A stretch of 64,000 nt of DNA from Eledone cirrhosa (GCA_964016885.1 OZ024743.1:21131295-21195294), one strand, 5' to 3'. Positions 11,047 to 21,749 are shown, counted from the stretch's first letter. The notes: generated by a model not told the origin, from the sequence alone. A program made the numbers and translations.

Positions 11047-11393
11047 CATCATCATCATCATCATTTTACGTCCGCTTTTCCCTGCTTGCAAGGGTGAGAC
11101 GATAACTGATTCTGGCTTGATTTCTACAGCTGGATGCCCTTCCTAACACCAACCTCATTTACAGTGAGTGCTGGGTGCTTTTCGGCCGTGGCACCTCCAC
11201 GACCACTTTGCAGTGGAATGATAGGGACCCCAGTCCCTTTCATCTCATTTCTACAGCTGAGTAAACTGGAGCAATGTGAAATAAAGTGTCTTGCTCAAGG
11301 AAACAACACATCACCCGGTCTGAGAATTGAACTCACAACCTTTTGATTGCAAGCCCAATGCTCTAACCACTAAGCCATGTGCCTCCATATGAT
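11047..11393 (-). mobile_element. tRNA-derived SINE whose 3' end matches the position-1 LINE family
   Basis: Minus strand, 5' to 3': tRNA-like head (11393 to about 11310, with 'tggcttagtggttagagc' as A box and 'ggttgtgagttcaattctca' as B box). Next comes a middle part with 'cttgagcaagacactttatt' and 'cattgctccagtttactcag'. The 3' segment contains 'ggttggtgttaggaagggca' and 'tccagctgtagaaatcaag', ending in a (GAT)n tail at 11064-11047. The last part matches the 3' UTR of the LINE copies at 33783 and 48850, so it is inferred to be mobilised by that LINE. Confidence 0.8.
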
Positions 11394-11654
11394 ATTAATT
11401 TTCAAATGTTACAATATACCAGACAAACCAACTGTGGTCAGTATATACACTGTGTAGGTGGTACTGTATACAGCAGAATATACAGTTATATCGAATGAAT
11501 AGAAGTAAACACACACACGTACACCAGGTCTGAATACAGAGGAGCCGACTCCCACTACCATCGCCTCCATCTCTCACTATATTGATATAACTTTGCGAAC
11601 TTTGATAGGTCTTGGCCAGTATTGGTCCAGGCTATATCTAACTTAATAGCACCA

Positions 11655-11750
11655 CCTGGCGAAATAAACGAAATATAGAGGAAGAATGACTCCAGTACTG
11701 GACAGGTACTTTTTTTATCTACCTCGAAAGGTCAAACAAAGACAAAGGGA
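11655..11750 (-). mobile_element. SINE family 1 fragment, diverged
   Basis: Carries 'ggtactttttttatctacct' and 'cgaaaggtcaaa', the family 1 body on the minus strand. Shares the variant 'gaatgactccagtact' with the inverse copy at 13655-13815. Confidence 0.5.
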
Positions 11751-11754
11751 GCGC

Positions 11755-12445
11755 TTGGAAACTAGAATGTCTTCAAGCACTCACAGCCCACAGCAGTGCG
11801 CTCGATAGAAACTCCACCTTGACAATCTACAGAGCGGGTAAAAACGATGACGTTCTTGGGGAGACACTGGGGTGTCAACGAAAATCAACTAGCCACTCTT
11901 TTCTAGAGGACTTTCAGTCCAGGCCCCATGGATAACTTCCAGGAATCCCTGACCTGGCAGGGTCACTGAGTAGCTTTGCCAGTTCGAGATATATTCTACA
12001 GGCATGGAAGGGCCGGCCGAGCCTGTCCAAGATACGCACAGGGTATGAAACCGTCTTGCACGCACTCATCGAGTGTCTGAGTATTGCTGACTTGTGGGTT
12101 TACGTCGAACACCACCACCCGTCACCTGTGGGATGAATCCGATTACCAACTGAGTTTATTGTGAAGATCACCTCACCAACTTCCTTTAGAGTGGAAGGAC
12201 AGGCAGTTTTTATCTGCCTGGTGGTCATGGCAAAAAAAGGTAATGTGGTGGACGTGTTTGAAAGAGTTGCAGACAAGCCCTTTCCTCTTCGGCAAAGCCC
12301 GGATTAACTTTTTAAGGTTTCAACTGAAGAGAAAAATCAGGGTGGAGAGGAAATGCTGCCTTCCAACCAGTTTGTTGGGAGGTGGGTGAGAGTGGTGAGT
12401 GGGGTCCGAGTGAATGGGCTGGCTCTGAGTATGCGCTTGTAAGTT
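11755..12445 (+). pseudogene. Non-LTR retrotransposon C-terminal coding remnant
   Basis: A GC-richer island with broken plus-strand coding. One part reads 'GYETVLHALIECLSIADLW', which resembles the ETVxHALxECP segment near the end of many LINE proteins, though the final Pro is lost. A later frame reads 'AVFICLVVMAKK' and 'FLFGKARINFLRFQLKRKIR', a basic conserved tail. Several frame changes and stops separate the pieces. The family is assigned by pattern only, and no catalytic domain remains. Confidence 0.5.
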
Positions 12446-12654
12446 GGAGGAGGATAAATGAGATAGGGCACTTGCCCTAGTGGTCAAGGTTTCCGTGATT
12501 TTCTGTGAGCTTTCTCAATGAGTGACCCTCTAAAGTATATCCACTTTTGTGGAATTGGTTATGTTTGACTTTTTAAATATTTATGTTTTTAGACTTTATT
12601 ATAAACCTTTCTGTTACACAAAAAAGCCCACACTGCACCTCCCTGTCCTCCTCA

Positions 12655-12812
12655 CTGAAGCATTTTACTTTCTACATTCAAATCCCGTGGGGGTTCAATT
12701 TTCCTTTCATTCTTACGGGCTTGATAAAAAAAAACACCAGCAACGTATTGGGTCGATTTAATCGACTTTTTCCTTCCCCAAAAGTGTTGGCCTTGTGCCT
12801 AAATTAGAAATC
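12655..12812 (+). mobile_element. SINE family 1 (OR-like), 5'-truncated or diverged head
   Basis: Contains 'ttcaaatcccgtgggggttc', 'tttcattcttacgggcttga' and ends 'ttggccttgtgcctaaatta', the family 1 body and tail in plus orientation. Its tRNA head is hard to see. Confidence 0.75.
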
Positions 12813-12954
12813 CTTATTAAATATTCCTTTAAATACAGAAAAAAATCCCAATTGTTGGTTAATAAAAATTTAAGGGACATAACTCTAGTTTTGTAAAAGA
12901 AATTATTTCCCTTACGTATTTGTAATTATTGTAGTATTAATATAAGGTTTCTTT

Positions 12955-13150
12955 CTTTAGCTTCCGTTCAGCTTTGATTGAACAGAACTTTGACTGAAGT
13001 TTTTTCAATTGTAATTTACTAGTCTTTTTATGTGACTTTAGAACTACATTATCTAATGGTGATGTGTGTCTGTTGTTTACTTTCTTATTTAATAAGACAG
13101 GGTGGGATTTGTTGGAGATTTGTAGCAGGTCGGAATACCGTGTAGATCCT
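12955..13150 (+). repeat. Interspersed repeat family 3, copy 2
   Basis: Blocks 'gttcagctttgattgaacag', 'gaactacattatctaatg', 'gggatttgttggagatttgt' and 'agcaggtcggaa' occur in the same order as in copy 1 at 4995. Confidence 0.55.
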
Positions 13151-13381
13151 TCTGATGTACATTATAAATAACGATAACTCTAAGTGTCTAAGCAACAACA
13201 TCAATCACTACTACTACAGCTACTACTTCTGCTGCTGTTGCGGCTACTACTACAACCATCACCACCAAGAATTATTTGTGGGGCTCTTCGCTGGAAACAA
13301 GAAATAAAGAGAAATAGTAATGGGTGGCTGAAAGATTGGAATATCAACGAGGTATTGTTATGAAAGTCTGTCTTAAGCCAA

Positions 13382-13636
13382 AAGGCTCATTTGGCCGTTG
13401 CATATCTCGGTTTCATGGCGTGAAGCAACAGAGTACAAGACTCCTCCATGGACAGGACGCCAGTCCATCGCAGGGTTAAACCCCCAGCTATTGCTGGAAC
13501 TCATTTTCAGCTGAGTATACTGGAGCATCGTGAAATGAAGTGTTTTGATCAAGAATACAATACGTAACCCAGGAATCGAACCCACGACATTATGATCGTA
13601 AGTCCAACACCTCTACCACTAGGTCACGTGCCTCCA
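13382..13636 (-). mobile_element. tRNA-derived SINE (family 2)
   Basis: The head at 13636-13560 (minus) reads 'ggaggcacgtgacctagtgg' and 'gtcgtgggttcgattcctgg', clear A- and B-box-like blocks. The middle has 'tcatttcacgatgctccagt'. Unlike the copy at 11047, its 3' part does not carry the LINE-matching tail. Confidence 0.7.
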
Positions 13637-13654
13637 TTGCAATGAAGATAGACG

Positions 13655-13815
13655 GCTAATTGGCAGTCATTAGAATGTCAGGTAGAATGCTTTACGGTAT
13701 CCATTTCTGTCCTCTACGCTCTGATTTCAAAACCCATCGAGGTCAACGTTATCTTTTGTTCTTTCGAGGTAGATAAAAACAAGTTTCAGTTCAATACTGG
13801 AGTCATTCTTTCTCT
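13655..13815 (+). mobile_element. SINE family 1, diverged
   Basis: Contains 'ttcaaaacccatcgaggtca' and 'ctttcgaggtagataaaa', with the tail variant 'caatactggagtcattct', in plus orientation. Inverse of the fragment at 11655-11750. Confidence 0.55.
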
Positions 13816-14054
13816 CTTTCTCTTTCCCTCTATAAAATCGGTTGTGTTCAGAAATAAAGAGGGGTGGGCTCATTCAGGTTTCAAATGTCCAAAATACGCT
13901 GCATGCCACTACTATACTCCTACGACTCCACCAAGAGCTACAAGTCCGTCCGTCTGACCATACATACAAAACTACCTACCTACCTACATACATACATCCA
14001 TGATGTGGTGGCTGTCCCCCTCGTTATCGAGTATGGCCATTGCACGATAAAAAA

Positions 14055-14058
14055 AAAT

Positions 14059-14128
<70 letters not shown>
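14055..14128. repeat. (CA)n(TA)n microsatellite
   Basis: About 20 bp of CA followed by about 50 bp of TA. Confidence 0.95.
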
Positions 14129-14130
<2 letters not shown>

Positions 14131-14389
14131 ATAATTAACAGTGCTGCGACCGAATCTGGATTTTTAGCCCAGTCAATGATCTAAAATGTCTTGCACAGAG
14201 TTGGCAACCATGATAAAAACATTCATTGGCAAAGGCCCGGTGTGATTGGTCGTCATGTATTTTTGCATGTCGTTAGAGCCCTCCTGCTAATCTACATATA
14301 TGCATACATACATACATACATACATACACACATACAGTGGCCTACAATGCGTTTGCTATAACAGTACTAATACCAACATTTTGACTACT

Positions 14390-15600
14390 TGACTGGACGC
14401 TAGATAAGATCCAAGCAATTGATGTTAAAACCCGAAAGGTTCTAACGAGCACCGGAAATACCGGAAATTTCCATATCAACAGTGACATAGTCTACGTCCA
14501 CTTAAAACGTGAACAAGGAGGCAGAGGCTTAACATCAATGCAAACAGCATTTGAATGTCGCACCATATCCCTTCGACAACATCTACTAACCATCAAACGT
14601 AGAATCCCATCCATAGACGAAGTCTGTCTACAAAACATTAGTTCGCATCATGAGAGTTGGGAAGGAGTTTCTTGGATAGTACTCCTTGAATAATGATTTC
14701 TACTCAGACCGCGAAGGGCCGTAACTCTCTGCTGCAAAGAATAGTGTCCGTCGCTCTACCGATTCTGCCAATCCACCTTACTCCTTGAATAATGATTTTT
14801 ACTATAGGCACAATGGCAGTAATTGGGGGGGGGGATCAATTACATCGACCCAAGTGCATTACCGGTGCTTTATTTTATCGACCTCGGGATTTGAACTCAG
14901 ACCGTAAAGGGCCGTAACTCTATGTTGCAAAGCATGGTGTCCGACGTTCTACCGATTCTGCCAATCCACCGTACTCCCTGAATAATGGCCAGAAAGAAAC
15001 ACACAGCCAGGTATGTTGTACAGCACTACCACAATGAATCAACGGGTGAAAAGCTGTGTGCTTATCAAGAGGAAATCATGCATGGCTATGTTGTGAGAAA
15101 GTTTCAAAATGAGAGAAATATAGATAAGCAAAGTAGTCTTAGTTCAACAAACGATATATTAGCTCTCACTTTGAAGGATATGCTTTTGCAATCCAAGAAC
15201 AGGTAATAACGAAATATCTGATACACAAAAAGAGATGCAGGACCCCGCCACCTCCAGATATGACAAAACATGTATACTAAGTGGAATAAATATCGAGGTT
15301 GTCACCCATGTCATAAGCAGCTGTTTAAAGATATCATCACGATGTTATCTAGCCATGAGGCATGATGTTGTGGCTAAAACACAACACAATGCAATATGTA
15401 GAAAAGGTAGTCGTGAGAATAAAAATATTATAAGTTACAGCTATATGGAGGGTATACGCATAAATAAAATGAAAGATTACTGGTGGAATGTTCTGGTCAA
15501 AACCCCAATAAAAAGCAAACAGACCAGACATAATGAAATGGAACAGAAAAGAAGGCATGCACATTAGTCGAAATCAGCTGCACAGCTGATGTTAATATAA
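14390..15600 (+). pseudogene. LINE C-terminal coding remnant, REL-endonuclease-type family, split by SINEs
   Basis: The first part (14390-14640) reads 'LDKIQAIDVKTRKVLTSTG' and 'YVHLKREQGGRGLTSMQTA', matching the xxPRxxGGRGL segment of this LINE type. After two SINEs it resumes at 14985 with 'MARKKHTARYVVQHYHN' and 'ALTLKDMLLQSKNR'. A second frame (15235-15567) has 'EVVTHVISSCLKISSR' and 'YLAMRHDVVAKTQHNAICRK'. In the family that second segment is a Cys/His knuckle plus a K/R-x-RHD block before a restriction-like endonuclease; one or more of its Cys are changed here. The element's probable 3' UTR follows at 15603. Dead copy. Confidence 0.7.
14680..14986 (-). mobile_element. Two SINE family 1 copies in tandem sharing three target-site repeats
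   Basis: SINE 1 (about 14704-14778) keeps only its head and part of the body. SINE 2 (about 14796-14970) has tail, body and head. The sequence 'tactccttgaataatg' occurs before SINE 1 (14680-14695), between the two (14779-14794) and, as 'tactccctgaataatg', after SINE 2 (14971-14986). Both read on the minus strand and interrupt LINE coding sequence. Confidence 0.8.
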
Positions 15601-15602
15601 TG

Positions 15603-16045
15603 ATAAAGATTAGCGAAAAGGAGAATATTTATGCTGAGCTAATGAAGAATTTGCAGATAATCAACTCGACTACTTTAAATTTGTATATTTTATCATTGCT
15701 GCACTTAGATATGTTAGTGCCTCAGTACAAACCTTAAGCTAAGGCTTCAAAGAACCAGAAAGAGCACGGCTAGTTAGGAAGTTGCAAGTACAGTTCATTA
15801 ATGTAACTGTAAAAATATGTAAAACATTTCAGGAATTTATCATGTTATAACTACATATACACACGTAACTCAAAATATACAGATCCACACATGCAATAAC
15901 ATCCATCATGCACATCCGCACACAGACATATTTAGCTGGTTGATGTTGACTAAATTCCAATGAAAGAGTTTGTTTCTATGTTAGAGACCGGTTCTCTCTC
16001 TATTCGAGAAAATGTATAAAATAATAAAACCGGAGCATACATAAA
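15603..16045 (+). mobile_element. LINE 3' region, second copy of 9795-10280
   Basis: About 440 bp in the same order and orientation as 9795-10280, differing by many substitutions and small gaps. It lies directly after LINE coding remnant 14390-15600. Confidence 0.65.
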
Positions 16046-17186
16046 TACAGTTAATGAAGTATAATGGTATAAAGGTTAGAAAGGAAACAGTAATTTGTTT
16101 TTCAATTTCTTCATTACAAGAGACAACTGTAGGCCTCATAACACCTTTCAGGGTCACCGACACTGCTGGTGGTAGAGGGAGAAATAAGTTAGTTTCAGAC
16201 AGAAGACCTGGCTCAAATACTTGCAGTAAGAGTGGAATGAACCTCCGTCGGTTTCGATGATGAGTGTTCCAGTTGTTTTGAACATCCTGATTATGAAATT
16301 CATATATGGTTAAGTATTCCACAGACACGTGTACTCTTAATGGAATTCTCATGAGATTCAACATGGACAGTTTGAGACAAGGTTGGCCCTTTGAATAACA
16401 GTTCAGTCCATTCGACGGGTTTTCAAACAGTTTCCATCTACTCAATTTCACTCACATGGCATAGGTAGAGCCGAGACTATAGTAAATGACGGTAGACCTA
16501 ATGGTTGTGAAGCGAACTTTTTAACAATTCAGCCAAGCTGGATCCCCAATAGTAAACTCTTCTAAAGGTTCTGAAGAGTCAGGTGGTAGAATTATATCAG
16601 ATAATGGATTAAGTCACCAACCAAGAACCGGAACAATCCCAAACGATGGGCTGTCACTGCTTCATTCTACTGAATTTGTCTCAAAGTGAAATAAACTGTA
16701 TATTCTTAATTATCCCAGACTGTAAATCATAGTCAATTCTAAGCTGATTATAAATTTCCACCAAGCATGAAATAAAACGATGACACATTTCCTCTCCTTC
16801 CACAAGATCTAATACTGTATGACTAATTTATATTATATGAATAGTATATAAATTTAAATCTTCAAAGCTACATTCAATTACAAGTTACAACAGAAAAAAC
16901 ATCCTAAGGGTCGTTTTCTGCTAGCATGTGTAGTGTGTATATTGATATTATACGCAGGTAGATATATGTAGATATGATACATCAAATAAAATCGTAATTG
17001 ACAATATACACAGAAATTGAACGAAACTGTGTTACACTGTCTTATGTAATCAGTAACGTAATCCATGATACATTAAAAATGACGATATTATATATAAACT
17101 GCATTAGGAGAAAATTAGTGACAGAAAATTAGTATGTTTATTTAAGCGATCGCCACCGGAAGAAGAGTTAATAAATAAATAAAACG
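16046..17186. other. Unassigned sequence with one 156-codon open frame
   Basis: 16451-15981 on the minus strand is open for 156 codons and overlaps the LINE 3' repeat at one end. It contains 'HHRNRRRFIPLLLQVFEPGL' but no domain was recognised. The overlap with a repeat and an Ile/Phe/Tyr-rich C-terminus argue against a host gene. Nothing else is supported here. Confidence 0.35.
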
Positions 17187-17194
17187 TTATACTT

Positions 17195-17440
17195 GTTTTA
17201 CCCTCCCATTTCCAATTAAATCGAACGCTATCATGACTGTATCTGTGTAAATGTATGAATGTATGTTTGTGTAAATGTATATGTGTGAATGTATGTATGT
17301 TTGTGTGAAAGTATATGTGTGAATGTATGTATATGTGTGAAAGTATACCCTCCCATCTCCAATTAAACCGAACGCTATCATAATGTATATGTGTGAATGT
17401 ATGTATGTTTGTGTGAAAGTATATGTGTGAATCATGTCCG
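17195..17440. repeat. Tandem minisatellite with partial long-unit duplication
   Basis: Units around 'gtgtgaatgtatgtatgttt' repeat several times, and the longer block starting 'accctcccat' and containing 'tcgaacgctatcat' or 'ccgaacgctatcat' occurs twice (about 17201 and 17346). Confidence 0.8.
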
Positions 17441-18589
17441 TGAGAGTGGTTTTTTTTTATAAGTTTGTGTTTGTGCGATTATAGTTATATACTCATACAT
17501 ATAAATGTATGTATGTGCACAATCATACGCGTCAGGGGTAGAAAATCATAATCTCTCTATCTCTCTCATCACACACTCTCTCTTTCTATATATGTGGTAG
17601 TTGAAGTGGTGGTGATGGCAACGATATACCGAAAGTGCAACTTTGAAAAGAAGTCAATTTTAAATTATTTATTTTTATGAAATTATTTTTGTTTACGAAA
17701 TTGAGTAGATAAATTATGTAATATTCATTCATTATTTATTCAAAGTAATCCAACTTATTTTACAAACGGGATAAAAAAAAATAAACCGTACGCAATCCCG
17801 CAGACCTTCCTTTATTATAGTTTAGATTCTGCGGTAAAACTTAACGTCACCTCCGTAAAATTTAAACCGTTTTTGTTTCAAACTATTTACAATTAATAAG
17901 AAAATAAACCGTGTTCAGTAACGAAATCAGTCTTCAATATTACATTTAAATTGTAGTATACATATATTTATTTCGACATTCGGTACTCCTCGCGACGCTG
18001 CTGTCTATTGCAGCATTAAAGGAATATGTCCTTCTGAAAGAATCGCGAACAATTTATAATGTCATTTAAGCATTTGTAATGTTATTTATGTATATATTTA
18101 AAACATAGTTGCTATATAGAACATAATAATTCGTTGTTTCAGTGTGAAATTATAAAACATTTAGCCTCTTTTTTTCTTTTTTAGCGCATTATACAATTTT
18201 AATATATGTTTTAAGGATTACGATCCTAACAAACGCGTGGGCTCCATTCGCTTATAATAGTGGGAAGGTGAGAGCGAGAGAGATAGGGACAGTTAATATA
18301 AAATCTATGACATTATCCTATGTGTATATTTTAGCAACCATTATGGGTAGCTTGCTGAACATGTACTTAACAGAGAAAAATCGCAGTACTACACATTTAC
18401 CAAGTTACCACGACATTACATAAAACTCAATATGGGCATTTTTTACAGTTCATATACGAAATGCCACTTTCCGATAAAACTGTCAAAAAAAGAAAAAAGT
18501 CTCTTACCCACTTCGTTGAGGGGGGCTAACTCTATATTAGCATATAAATTTCAGTGACTAACTTCTGCGTCTCCCAGCTATTACTACTA
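17441..18589. other. AT-rich stretch with no recognised gene
   Basis: Some microsatellite-like (CT)n and short T-runs. No exon or transposon could be supported. Confidence 0.45.
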
Positions 18590-18790
18590 TTGTTATAGTT
18601 GAGCTCCAAGTCAGCCTTGATTGAGCAGACTTAGCCGTCTCTTTTCTTCTCTGTATCGTGATATATTATATTATTATCTAATGTTTCACGATACGGGAAT
18701 AAGAGATGGTCGAACGAAAATTTGGCTGCTATTTTGTGTAACCATGTAGAGGCTAATTTGTCGACGTTATCATACTACAATAGATTTAAA
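18590..18790 (+). repeat. Interspersed repeat family 3, copy 3
   Basis: Contains 'gttgagctccaagtcagcc', 'ttgattgagcagac', 'attatctaatg', and 'atttggctgctattttgtgt' with 'aaccatgtagaggc', in the same order as the other copies. Confidence 0.6.
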
Positions 18791-19317
18791 TGGTTGCGAG
18801 TAGGGCATTCCAGAAGGTTTCATTTTTTCTCACTTTAATGCATAAATTTAAATTATAAACTGAAATGTGAATGCTTCTACATAATCTGATATTTCTTTTA
18901 GCTCCGCCTTCCATCTCCACACCGGCGCCTGGTTGAACACCATACCCTCGTATTCAACTGGTACCTAGTAGAACAGCGATTATCTATGTATCAGTGTTTC
19001 CCTCAGGCTTGGTTCCCGAATGTGTGAGCAACACAAATGCCGTTGCGGCTCCTTGGTAAACGCTTTCAAATTTCAACTGGTGTCATGCCACTTCCCGTTA
19101 TACGCCACTCTCGATGCATTCGTTAAATATAGTTTGGATGCAGCTAGAATTGGCTGAGTTAGACCAAGCAGCAGTAATAAGCTGGACGGCAGCACAGTCT
19201 CCCCGTTCCGATTCTTTCTCTATCAGCAACCTGTTGAATTTGAACCACCTCGCTACTTACTGCGATAGCAACAGTGATGACCATCCGCAAGAATGAGCCC
19301 AGGGATTTGGACTGGCT

Positions 19318-19617
19318 CTTCCAACCAGAGACGTAACTAGGGTGTGGCAAGCATGGCTCATGCCATGGGCGACACTTGAAGCGGTGTGCCACTTGGACTA
19401 GGAGCACTTTCTATTCAAGTCAGATAAACTATCGTCGGAGATTGAGATGTATGATTTGTCTTTGATTATCATGGGTGAGACGCACGATGGTGGCTGGGTC
19501 ACTAAACTATTTTTAGGAATTATTAAGTCCATAGTTAAAAATATAATGCTGGGCAGGGACTCAATTTCACTGTCTGCCACAGGTGCTATTTTCCCCAGTT
19601 ACGCCTCTGCTTCCAGC
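19318..19617. mobile_element. hAT-like MITE with 8-bp target duplication
   Basis: The element spans 19326-19609 (284 bp). Ends: CAGAGACGTAACTAGGG at the left, and CAGAGGCGTAACTGGGG read inward from the right (15 of 17 match). Flanks: 'cttccaac' (19318-19325) and 'cttccagc' (19610-19617), an 8-bp duplication with one mismatch. CAG-starting ends plus 8-bp duplications fit hAT. No transposase coding. Confidence 0.75.
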
Positions 19618-19665
19618 CCATACCACACGCTATTCTCCGAGTTATGTCTGCTGGGATTATGAGGC

Positions 19666-19959
19666 AATATATACCTGATATTTGTTTCTACTTTTTGGCA
19701 CAAGGCCAGCAATTACTCCAGTGTATTACTGGTACTTTATTTTATCGACCCCGTAAGGATGAAAGGCAAAGTTAACCTCGGCGGGATTTGAACTTAGACC
19801 ATAAAGAGTTACAGCCCTTTATGGTCTGAGTTCAAATCCCGCCGAGGTTAATTTTGCCTTTCCATCCTTACGGGGTCGATAAAATAAAGTGCCAGTAATA
19901 CACTGGGGTAATTGCTGGCCTTGTGCCAAAAAGTAGAAACAAATATATACCTGATATTT
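19666..19959. mobile_element. Inverted (head-to-head) SINE family 1 pair with one shared 18-bp target duplication
   Basis: The left arm (19684-19805) is the SINE on the minus strand and the right arm (19818-19941) is the SINE on the plus strand, with tRNA-side sequences facing each other across a 10-base loop ('gaccataaag' / 'ctttatggtc'). The arms are nearly identical over about 120 bp. The 18 bases starting 'aatatatacc' and ending 'tgatattt' flank the whole palindrome at 19666-19683 and 19942-19959, so it looks inserted as one unit. No poly(A) or other tail separates the arms. Confidence 0.85.
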
Positions 19960-19988
19960 TTACAACGGACATAAAATGATTGTACAGA

Positions 19989-20153
19989 AATGTGTGAGGC
20001 ATATGTCAAAACGGCCGGTCGCAAAAGTGAAACTAATTTTTGACAGTTACGTACGTCATTATTTTCAATTTGGATTGTGAAATTGTTTGTTTTTTTACAA
20101 TATATATATGCCATATATATATATATATGCCATATATATATATATATATATAT

Positions 20154-20192
<39 letters not shown>

Positions 20193-20229
20193 GAAAGTAT
20201 AGAAATAATTGTGACCGTGAAGCCAACAG

Positions 20230-20296
<67 letters not shown>

Positions 20297-20529
20297 TATA
20301 TGTCTGTATATACATACATATATATTGTGTGTGTGTATATACATATATATGTGTGTATGTATATATATACGCATATGTATATATATATGTATGTATGTAT
20401 GCATATATATATATATAGGCATGAAAAACAAACAATTTCACAATCCAAATTTAAAATAATGACGTACGTAACTTTCAAAAATTAGTTTCACTTTTACGAT
20501 CGGCCGTTTTGACGTATGCCAATGTGTGA
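19989..20529. mobile_element. Long-TIR non-autonomous DNA transposon with 9-bp target duplication and (TA)n core
   Basis: Inverted arms at 19998-20105 and 20418-20520 share 'catnngtcaaaacggccg', 'aaagtgaaactaatttttga' and 'gttacgtacgtcattatttt'. The element starts GGC and ends GCC and is flanked by 'aatgtgtga' on both sides (19989-19997 and 20521-20529, identical). Between the arms is a (TA)n/(TG)n microsatellite. TIRs of about 105 bp with 9-bp duplications fit Mutator-like elements; GG-starting ends with 8-9-bp duplications also occur in Merlin. Open frames here come from TA repeats. Confidence 0.8.
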
Positions 20530-21009
20530 TATTTTATTTTTATTGATTAATTAAATATGTTTAATTTTACACTGATCTCATTTCTCTATTTCTAATAAAT
20601 ATAAGACTTTGTTTACCATAGAAATTAATACGAAACCAAGAGGTCATGTTCGCTTGAAAATTGTTACTACCCGTATTTACAATATTTAATGGGAGTTACA
20701 AATAGACTTCCTAATGACTTCATAACTCCACCGCCACAAATGAGTTGTTTGTGTATATTATTGTTTGCGTACATAATAAAGTGGACTGTCTCATAACATA
20801 AATAAAACCATCGAATAAATTGCTTGTTTAAAACAATAAACTTAAAACTAACATAAAGCTGACCTAGTTTGTCACAAATACATTTCATTAACTGTATCAC
20901 AACATGTTAGGCAACCTGCGGAAAAGGGAAGTGGAGGGAATATTTAGTGTCACCTTGAAGTGATATATTGTATTAATCTGCGTCTTAAAGACAAACCTGT
21001 TTTGACTTT
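20530..21009. other. No recognised feature
   Basis: AT-rich, no supported exon. An open frame at 20900-20667 (minus) has no motif. Confidence 0.4.
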
Positions 21010-21205
21010 CATGTTTTCGGTGTCACCGTAGTCTTCTTCTTCTTCCACCACCTTTGGGTCTCCTGCCAGGTGACTTTGCCTGTAAAATCTGTTTTGTGAT
21101 TCGTTCCTTAGACATTCTAACCGTGTGTCCGTAGAACCGGAGCTGTGATCTCTTGATGTAGAGAAGAAGCGGCTCTATCTGACGCGACTTCCTGATCTTC
21201 GAATA
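21010..21205 (-). pseudogene. LINE C-terminal remnant (same family as 46428-47110)
   Basis: On the minus strand this reads 'IEPLLLYIKRSQLRFYGHTV', 'RMSKERITKQILQAKSPGRR' and PKGG. The same protein segment at 46730-46870 reads 'VEPLLLRIERSQ', 'YGHVVRMSRERIAGQILRAK' and RRPRGRP. It is the conserved C-terminal tail of a common animal non-LTR reverse transcriptase; no catalytic domain remains. Confidence 0.65.
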
Positions 21206-21364
21206 ATGTTAATCAAGGACCCTTCAGAGAACCCCATTTCGGCCATTTGTATTCACGATCATATTCTTTCAGTCATTACACAAGATTTTTTTTTTACCAG
21301 AGTCAATAAAATATTTTAATCACAGTTCTCTTCCTTACAAGCTGTGGCCTTTGCTAATCTATGG

Positions 21365-21491
21365 CAGACATACGTGAGTATGTAGCGAAATCTGTCCACG
21401 CCTTGAACCCTGGGTGACACCTAAAAGTCAAATTCTAGGTCACCATCCTTTTCGGTGTGGACAGGTTTCGCTACATACTCACGTATGTCTG
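21365..21491. repeat. Long hairpin, 35-bp arms
   Basis: Arms 21365-21399 and 21457-21491 are complementary at 34 of 35 positions. An inner stem (GGTGAC with GTCACC, around 21413 and 21440) makes the loop foldable too. No target duplication was noticed. Could be a small MITE or a structured RNA. Confidence 0.7.
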
Positions 21492-21749
21492 GGCGATCCC
21501 TCAAAGTGGGAGACAGAAAGCGACAGGTATATAAAGCCTATATTTTCCCACGTTACAGACAGAGAGATCGGAGCCGTACTCTATAAACAAACTATGTAAA
21601 GATTCACCTGCTACCTACAGGCCGCTTATACCCATACAAGCCTTCTTATACCCATACAAACTCCTTGCATAAATTCTCATACATAAACCACATACTACAG
21701 GCGCCACTTGCAGTTGAGTATGACTTTATAGTATGTATCATGCTTAAGG

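Noticed and set aside
16054..16451. 156-codon minus frame and overlapping 68-codon plus frame as a host gene
   Set aside because: Overlaps the LINE 3' repeat and runs into Ile/Phe/Tyr-rich sequence; two overlapping frames on opposite strands suggest chance or a decayed element.
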